A DNA stretch of 64,000 nt from Narthecium ossifragum (lineage: Eukaryota; Streptophyta; Magnoliopsida; Dioscoreales; Nartheciaceae): NCBI GenBank assembly GCA_963920575.1, contig OY986972.1, forward strand, positions 9,994,010 to 10,058,009, in the 5' to 3' direction. The translations under genes were made by a program, and so were the position numbers. The notes beneath the pieces were generated by a model. That model saw only the letters and a list, made by a program, of their open reading frames with translations, had not been told where the DNA came from and did not search any database. Of the stretch, positions 57,606 to 64,000 are shown piece by piece. How positions within the stretch are numbered: position 1 is the stretch's first letter; each line of letters opens with the position of its first letter.

Positions 57606-59148
57606 GTTTCCTCTATGCATTTTATACTTAAAATTTGGGTTAATAACATTTTACTCCCCTATAGTTTGAAAATATATCAATTTACCTCCTATATTTTAAA
57701 ACGTGACAAAACGCACCCTTAATTTATCAATGTGGTCGTATTACACCCAAATGTGACAAAACACACCCCATATATATGGGGTCAATTGGGACATTGGTCA
57801 GTAATTAGTATCTATAGATGATAAATCCAAGTTTCTTGATATAGAGAAAGCTTGGATTTTAATGCTTGGTACTGCCAAGTTCCTGATTTATAACTGGGCA
57901 TAATGAAAAAACAACCTCTTGAGTTTGGGAATAAATGACACGTTCTCTATGAGATTGCAATTGGTCGAAATGGCTGTAATGGACCCAATGTGGATGAAAC
58001 CATCTCAAAGAAAGCTGTCAAGAGGGAACAAAACTAATTTGAAATGGTCGCAATTCAAGTGAAATGGCAATTGTATTGGACTATTTATGATAAAAATGGA
58101 TTGTTTTGGTTGGACCTTATATACTTATGGAAGACATCAATTGCAAGGGTTCTAAAATCCTCAATATGTTAGTCACCCTAATAGAAAAATGTGCAGATGC
58201 TTATAGACATCAGAAACAATGATAATACAAATTAGATGTAACTTGTATTGTCAAGAGGTGAGTGTATATTCAGTTTACAGAGCAGAAATGATATTACAAA
58301 CTTGAATAAATACAATGCAAAACGTGGGGGAAATTGGATTAATATATCTACCTTATAAGTTAGAGGGAAGTTTGTCACTTACTTACTCATATAAAATAAG
58401 CAAATGGGGTCTTCCTTTAACTTCAAATTTCTTTAAATCTTATACTAAAGAATCATATCTGAATAATTATAGATCTTTGTACATGGGCCATGCTATGTTT
58501 TATTGGTAAGTTTATTTAGATTGGTCAAGGGATGAATTTACATAAATGTTAGCAGTTGTCCAATCTTTTGTTGTGCATTCAGAACATCTATTTGCAAAGA
58601 TCTAACTTGTCCTAAGTAAAGTGATATACTTTGATTGTGCTTGTTGAAAATCATGCCTTTACAATTAAACATATTTGACAAATTTGCTTCATTCCAATTA
58701 AGACTAAGAACCTGCAGCAATGGTTGTTTAAGCTTGAAAATAAATCAAGAAGGCAAGAAAGTAGAACCCAATTGATGTATAAGTTTAAGAAATAGGAAGC
58801 AAATATGATTCACAGAAGTGAAGAGAGGAGAGGAGAGGGAAAGCTCACCAGAGATATGGCGGTGCTGGGTGAGGTGTGGCTTGGATGACAGTGGCGATGT
58901 CGAGATCTGCAGGATCAGGCAACAACTACAAACAGAGATGTGAGGACCTGCCCCTCTACCCCTGTGACTCGTTGTAGACCGTATGGGCAATTTGGTAAAT
59001 TGCGCCTTTGTGGTTTGTTTCACACCCGCGTGTGCACACACTGACCTTGTTTGTGTTAGTGTTTGATTAGAATGGTTAGGTGGACCCGGGATCGAAAGAT
59101 CCGAGCTTGGGCTTGTGTTTTAGCCCAAGTTTGTGTTTCTGGGCAAGA

Positions 59149-59240
59149 CGATCGATCTTTCTTGCTAAGGAGATTGATCTTCCTTGCTAAGGAGATCGAT
59201 CTTTCTTGCTACGGAGATCGATCTTCCTTGAGAAGAGATT
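59149..59240 (+). repeat. GATCGATC tandem array of about 28-bp units
   Basis: Four units of GA(T/G)(C/T)GATCTTTCTTGCTA with AGGA linkers, each carrying a GATCGATC or GATTGATC core. Confidence 0.9.
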
Positions 59241-60016
59241 GATCCTTCTGTGCCAGAAAGTCCTGGCGGTGTTCTTGAGAGGATAGCCGCCGTTGGCCAT
59301 CGCTCTCCCCTGTCAGAGGAAGGGAGGACTTTCTCTCTTCTCCTCCCCCTTTTCCCCTCCTTCCCCGGCTATCCCTCTTCCTTTTCTTCCTCTTCTCCTT
59401 CTCCTTCTTCTTCCTTCTTCCTTCTTCTTCCCGCGGTTCTGCTTCCCCTGTTTTTGTAGCTGCCTTCTTCTTCTTCGTTCTCCCTCCTCTGGCCACCGTT
59501 TTGGGCGTTTCAAGGCTCGTTGGATCCGTGGTGACGTGAGGAAGATCCCTGCTGTGGTTTCAAGGCTCATTGGATCCAACTTAGACTGGTTTGTGGGGAA
59601 TCAACTGAGGAATGCGTTTCCGATAGGTTTCTACCTACCTGTGTTAGTTTAGGGGTTTTCTCTTAATCTAGCCGTTAGATCTTGTTGTTCTTTGTGTTAT
59701 TAGATGCCTCTTGCGTAGTATAATTTATGGTTTAAGTTTCATAAGCTTGGGTTGAGATTTTAGTAGGATTTAAGCATGTTTAATCTCGGATTTTTTGGGT
59801 TCTGCTGTTCTTCGAGAACAGCCGGTTTACGGTGAGTTTTTTGACCGGTAAATGCATGTTCTTGGGTTTTGATGAACATAAGAGTTGTAGATCTTTCACT
59901 CTACTCTCAAACCCAACTTATTTCATAATTGTCTGATTAGTCTATGATTTGTTATGGATTTTGTACGGGTGGGCTGCGTTGCAGCAAGTAATGGTAAGTT
60001 AGTTTGATTAGCAGTT

Positions 60017-60128
60017 TTGATTAGTGTTTTCCCGTTAACCGCGCCTTTGGATGTTTCTAGATTTTGGCTATGTTGATTAGTGTTTTCCCGTTAACCGCGC
60101 CTTTGGATGTTTCTAGATTTTGGCTATG
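60017..60128. repeat. Perfect 56-bp tandem duplication
   Basis: Units 60017-60072 and 60073-60128 are identical, containing TTCCCGTTAACCGCGCC. Confidence 0.95.
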
Positions 60129-60589
60129 TTGATCACAGCATGTTGATCTACTGAAGTCAAAGTTGGATCTCGAATCCGACGTCATTTGGACGTCGGATCG
60201 ACGAGGCCAATTAGCCTCTAAGTAGAGGATTTAGGTGTTTTAATAATATTATATGTTGGAACATCTAATATTATATTTTTACTGTTCATCAGAGTTTTTG
60301 GGGTTGCTTTCCATTGCAGGAGTCCACGGTTGGCGGTCGCGGTACCGTCGTAATGTCGGGACCCGCTGCGGATCGGCTGACAGCGATTGGTAGTACCGCT
60401 GCAGCGATCCGGTTGGACTTGTATGCTATCTTTAACATACTGTTGCATGTTTACCTCTTATCTGTGTATGTTCATGGCATGCATTCTTTATTGTGCATTA
60501 GTTGCATGGTTAGGGTGTGGGTGGTCTGTGGGTCACCGTCGTCAGGGCTTACTTCTCTCCCTCCAATGTCTTCTTCAATGCAGGTTCCT

Positions 60590-61640
60590 CCCTATCTATT
60601 CCGTCGCGCTAGTCACCACCCAAGCCCACGACCGGCCACGACGTCACCCAAGCCCACGACCGGCCACGACGTCGCCCAAGCCACAGCCGCCCCCTGTGAC
60701 CATCGTTGCCACCTGAGAAGCCCCTGGAGAAGCAAAACGAACAACGGAGTTCTGAAACAAACACGGTGCAGCAAAGAAGAAGGGACGAGCGCGGAAGAAA
60801 GAAAAGAAACAGAGCAACGTTAAAGAAACAACAAAAAAAATAGAGGAAGCGGCAACCATACAACGGAGAAGAAGAAGAACAATAAACAGAAAAGAGATAC
60901 CTCGAAGGAGAACCAAAATCCTCGCCGCCGCCGGTCGCCCTCGGTGGCTTCGTTCTTCTTCACCAACAAAGCTCTTGTGGAAAAATGCAAAGGAGCGCCG
61001 GCCAAAGCAAAGGGATCTTCAAGGACTTCTAGTCACCACAACAAACCCATGACTGGCCTGATCCCCACGACGTCGCCCAACGTTTTGACCTCCCTTGTGA
61101 CTGTTGATTCCCTCCTTGCCGCTCAAGAAGCTCTTGGAGAAGCAAAACGGTCAGCTAAGCCTTGAGGCAAATAAAAAAAGAGATATAGGAAGAAACAGAG
61201 GAATGGGTTCCAAAGCATTGGCTGGCAACTATGGCAACTTCTTCATGGGTTTATCGGCATGCTCTGTTCCAGGAAAGGAGAGCAATGGGTTCTCATGCTA
61301 AACTTCTCCCACCACTATTTGGACTTAAGGAAAAGCAAAAAATAAAAGAAGAAAAGAAGGTAACAAGCAACCCAAAGATCCTTACCTCTTCTTCACAACC
61401 AGCTTCCCTCGTCTTCCCCAATGTCACTAGCCCTCGTGGTCGCCAAAACTCCCATCGACAACACGTCGGGACCTTGATCTTAGACCCTGTTGCGTTGCGC
61501 CAGCAACTTTCTTCCTTCACCACCTGAAACCTCTCGGAGGAATAAAGCATCGGCCACCAGTTAGATGCAAACAAGAAAAGCAGAAAGGAGGAAGGAGCAG
61601 AAAAAAAAAACAGAAGAAGAGAAAAGGCCATCACCAGCTG
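60590..61640. repeat. Degenerate GC-rich repeat units
   Basis: About three imperfect units of roughly 350-400 bp, each with a CTAGTCACCAC-like start, an ACGTCGCCCAA motif and an A-rich tail near AAGCAAAACG. 60617-60680 holds a 30-bp direct repeat with CCCAAGCCCACGACCGGCCA. Confidence 0.5.
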
Positions 61641-61933
61641 TCCACGTTGCCGCCCAAGTTGACGTAGCCTTCATCACCAAGGTCCGGGATCTTCTATATG
61701 CAGGATTATGCAAGAATCAAGGATCCTGATCCTAGCGGGATTGAAAACAAGATCACCCATACACAGAGTGATCCATATTTCATCTAAACAAAATTTTGGA
61801 GAAAATGAATTATTTCTCTTTCACGAAGACATGCAAACCTGGTGGTTAAAATTGAATCGCCGGATCCGGCTACACATATGTGTCATGCTGTACATATTCC
61901 GGCATGTATTAACCATCAGATGATTCAGGACCA

Positions 61934-63436
61934 TGTAACATCAATTTTAGCTAAGGCTAAATGGACAATATTTGCAGGATTCCCCCTACTGAATCAACAT
62001 GCACCAAATCCAAACTAGCTTGTACATAGCCTTGACAGCATCCTATACAAATCGAAGGAATAAGGGTATCTTGGTAATTTTACTTACCCAACGGTATTTT
62101 GGGAATTTCGACCAAAATATATGTCTAAATCTCCCACTACAATCCAAAATATCTTTTACATAGCCTTGACAGCATCCTAAATAAGCTGTGTAAATATAAG
62201 GCCACTTTGGTAATTTTCGACAACACCAGGGATATTATAGAAAATTCCTTGAAATAAATAAAAGAAAAATCCGAAAATTCAAAATAAACCCAAATAAATA
62301 CCCAACTTCAAATTCTCCTAAGTCCCGACCAAGGCAATACGCGCGTCTAAAATACGCGCACAAGACTCGCATACATCGAGTCTAAAATACGCGCATCACA
62401 TGATGCGCGCACGTGTCCATGACACGCACAAAAATTGTGCCGCCATACGTCGCGCATAAACAACCAAACCAAAAGGATATTTTGGTCATTTAGCCCCAAG
62501 GGGCATTTTTTGGTCATGTCACATTTTCAGGGGTGTGAAAATCTGAAATAGAAGTATTTTCTCTACCCGGAGACATTTCGGTCCAAAGTACATATGACCG
62601 GTAAAAAGGTGTTCTGGTTACATCCCGATCAGCCCGGGGGTATTTCAATAAATCCTTCAATCACTGTATGAAATTTGGACAAATATTCGATGTATGGACA
62701 ATCATTCAAATTCAAGATAAATACTTGAAATTTGGATAAAAGTTTAAAATTCAAATAAGTTCTTATATGAACTTCGAATTTAAACGACACATTCAAAATT
62801 TAAACCTCAAATCTTAACTCCCTCGTCAGATGGTTAAAGAAATCCTAACACCTCAGCTTCCCAATAACACACATGGAAATCAAATCTCAACATCCCTAGG
62901 ATCCCATGATACGCTCCCGCATATCTCACCGGCCTCTCAACAGACCTCCAAACACCTATAAAAGGAAGAGGAGGGCGAACAAAGCAGAGGCTGGAAAAAC
63001 AGAGAGTGGCTGGCGAATAGAAGCGGAGGTTAGAAAGAAAGAAAGAAAAGAAGGAGAAGAAGAGAAAGCTTGGACGCCCGGGAGGGAGGACCCAATTGCC
63101 GTCGCCAGCCTTGAGCCAGTCCGAGGTCTTCGTTGTCGGCGTCCCTCATCCAGCCCAAGGAGCTCATCTGGAAACCCATCGTCGTCGTCGTCTTTGATTC
63201 AGCTGGCAGAACCCAAAGAACTCATCGCTGTCATCCAGCCGGAGGAACCCAAAGAACTCATCATCTTCCTTGACCCAGCCGGTGGAACCCGAAGAAGCTC
63301 GTCGCCCAGCCAAAGGAGCCCATCGCCATCGTCCTTCTTGATCCAGTCAAGGAGACCGTCGTCGTCTTCTTCCGTTCCAGCTGGCGGAACCCAAAGAAAC
63401 TCGTCACCTAGCCCAAGGAGGGAGCCCCGTCACCTT
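61934..63436 (+). repeat. LTR-D copy 2, interrupted by LTR-B
   Basis: Starts TGTAACATCAATTTTAGC, parallels 41341 onward, with a TATA box at 62956-62964 (CCTATAAAAGG). The GC-rich leader contains CAGCCGG, then GGAACCCAAAGAACTC repeats. A 204-codon frame across it is low complexity. It is cut at 63436 by LTR-B. Confidence 0.65.
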
Positions 63437-64000
63437 TGTGAGGACCTGTCCCTCTATTCCTGGGTCGACCGCCTGGGTCGGGCCCGTGGCTCGTTGTGGA
63501 CCGCAAGGGCAATTTGGTAAATTGCGCCTTGTTGGTTTGTTTCACACCCGCGTGTGCACACACTGACCTTGTTTGTGTTAGTGCTTGATTAGAATGGTTA
63601 GGTAGACCTGGGATCGGAAGATCCCAGCTCGGGCGCGCTGAAGCTTGCTTTTGGGCAGCTTACGGCCCTTGAGCGATCGATCGCTCCTCGATCGGACTCG
63701 TTAGCAGAGCAGGTTGGGCAGTTGGGTTTGCGAGGACGGCCGTGGCCATTGCTCTCCGTTGTCAAAGGAGAGGTCCTCTCCTTCACCTTCCCCGACCTTC
63801 CCCCACTTTCCCCGGCCTTCCCCTACCTTCTCCTTCTCTTCTCTTCCTCTTCTTCCTTCTCTTCTTCTCCCTTCTTTCTCTCTTCTTCCCGGTTCTATTT
63901 TGCTCTGTTTTTCTTCCGGCAGCCCATCTTCTTCTCCTCCGTTCTCCCTCCTTCGGCCACCGTTTTGGGCGTTCTAAGGCTCGTTGGATCCGTGACAACG
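63437..64000 (+). repeat. LTR-B copy, plus sense, runs off the window
   Basis: Starts TGTGAGGACCTGTCCCTC. Flanks match the copy at 58939. At the palindrome position it has a different sequence: GAGCGATCGATCGCTC at about 63671-63687. Confidence 0.8.

Larger units (their letters stand above)
54266..58938. other. AT-rich non-coding DNA with tandem duplications
   Basis: No gene accepted. Contains the tandem repeats listed separately, and a MITE-like stretch near 57645-57780 (ACTCCCCTATAGTTTG, CCTCCTATATTTTAAAACG, GACAAAACACACCCC) without clear ends. Confidence 0.5.
58939..60500 (+). repeat. LTR-B copy, plus sense (right end unclear)
   Basis: Starts TGTGAGGACCTGCCCC after AGAGA. It keeps the family blocks (GGCAATTTGGTAAATTGCGC, CACACTGACCTTGTTTGTGT, GGTTAGGTGGACCCGGGATC). 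A tandem array of GATCGATCTTTCTTGCTAAG units is at 59149-59240. The stretch about 59470-59530 (TTTTGGGCGTTTCAAGGCTC) is matched at the end of the window. Past 59650 it has intron-like sequence. No terminal GTGTGACA found. Confidence 0.65.

Noticed and set aside
58745..59041. 98-codon minus-strand frame
   Set aside because: Crosses the LTR-B start at 58939 and lies antisense to the conserved LTR block.
62906..63520. 204-codon plus-strand frame rich in Ser, Pro and Glu
   Set aside because: Runs through the repeated LTR-D leader into LTR-B, so it crosses an insertion junction.

Overview
This window is plant nuclear DNA made almost entirely of nested transposable elements. It contains LTR retrotransposons of both superfamilies, CACTA, PIF/Harbinger and Helitron sequences, tRNA-primed binding sites and intron splice signals. 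I found no intact cellular gene. The captured host-gene pieces have GC-rich codons, which hints at a monocot, but the species cannot be read from the sequence.

Layout. 1-9044: a Ty1/copia element on the minus strand (5' LTR, tRNA-iMet-type primer site, broken gag). It is split by a complete non-autonomous Athila/Tat-like element at 535-7313 with twin 1658-bp LTRs, a tRNA-Asp primer site, its own unusual gag-like ORF and target duplication ATGAA. 9045-16094: LTR fragments of a family I call LTR-B, plus a CACTA element (10402-14580, target duplication AAA) that carries a piece of an LRR receptor-kinase gene. 16095-24325: the remains of an Athila/Tat-like retrotransposon on the minus strand (3' LTR, non-coding 3' region, broken RNase H/integrase). 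It is interrupted by a solo LTR-B (20600-23351), which itself contains a solo copia LTR (20965-21963). 24326-27277: further LTR-C and LTR-B copies. 27278-30614: a PIF/Harbinger element with a Myb-like ORF1 remnant. 30618-38715: a decayed second CACTA-type element, invaded by a Harbinger-type element carrying a triplicated DUF579 (IRX15/GXM) gene fragment and by two solo LTRs. 38716-41067: solo LTR-B with a regular hairpin array. 41341-45200: LTR-D and GA-rich repeats. 45145-53660: a Helitron Rep/helicase pseudogene split by a solo LTR-C that contains a solo LTR-B. 53700-58938: AT-rich DNA with several tandem duplications. 58939-64000: further LTR-B and LTR-D copies.

LTR naming used here is local. 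LTR-B starts TGTGAGGAC and ends GTGTGACA in its transcribed sense. LTR-C starts TGATGAG and ends ATCA. LTR-D contains a CCTATAAAAG box.

The most striking theme is regulatory. Most LTR families here, in both copia and gypsy superfamilies, carry dense clusters of short palindromes with a TCGA or GATCGATC core beside the TATA box. The palindrome sequence differs between copies whose flanks are nearly the same. One LTR also carries a perfect 10-bp-phased heat-shock-element array upstream of a TATA box. Seven solo LTRs with target duplications against one two-LTR element point to heavy LTR-LTR recombination. These functional readings are inference from sequence layout.
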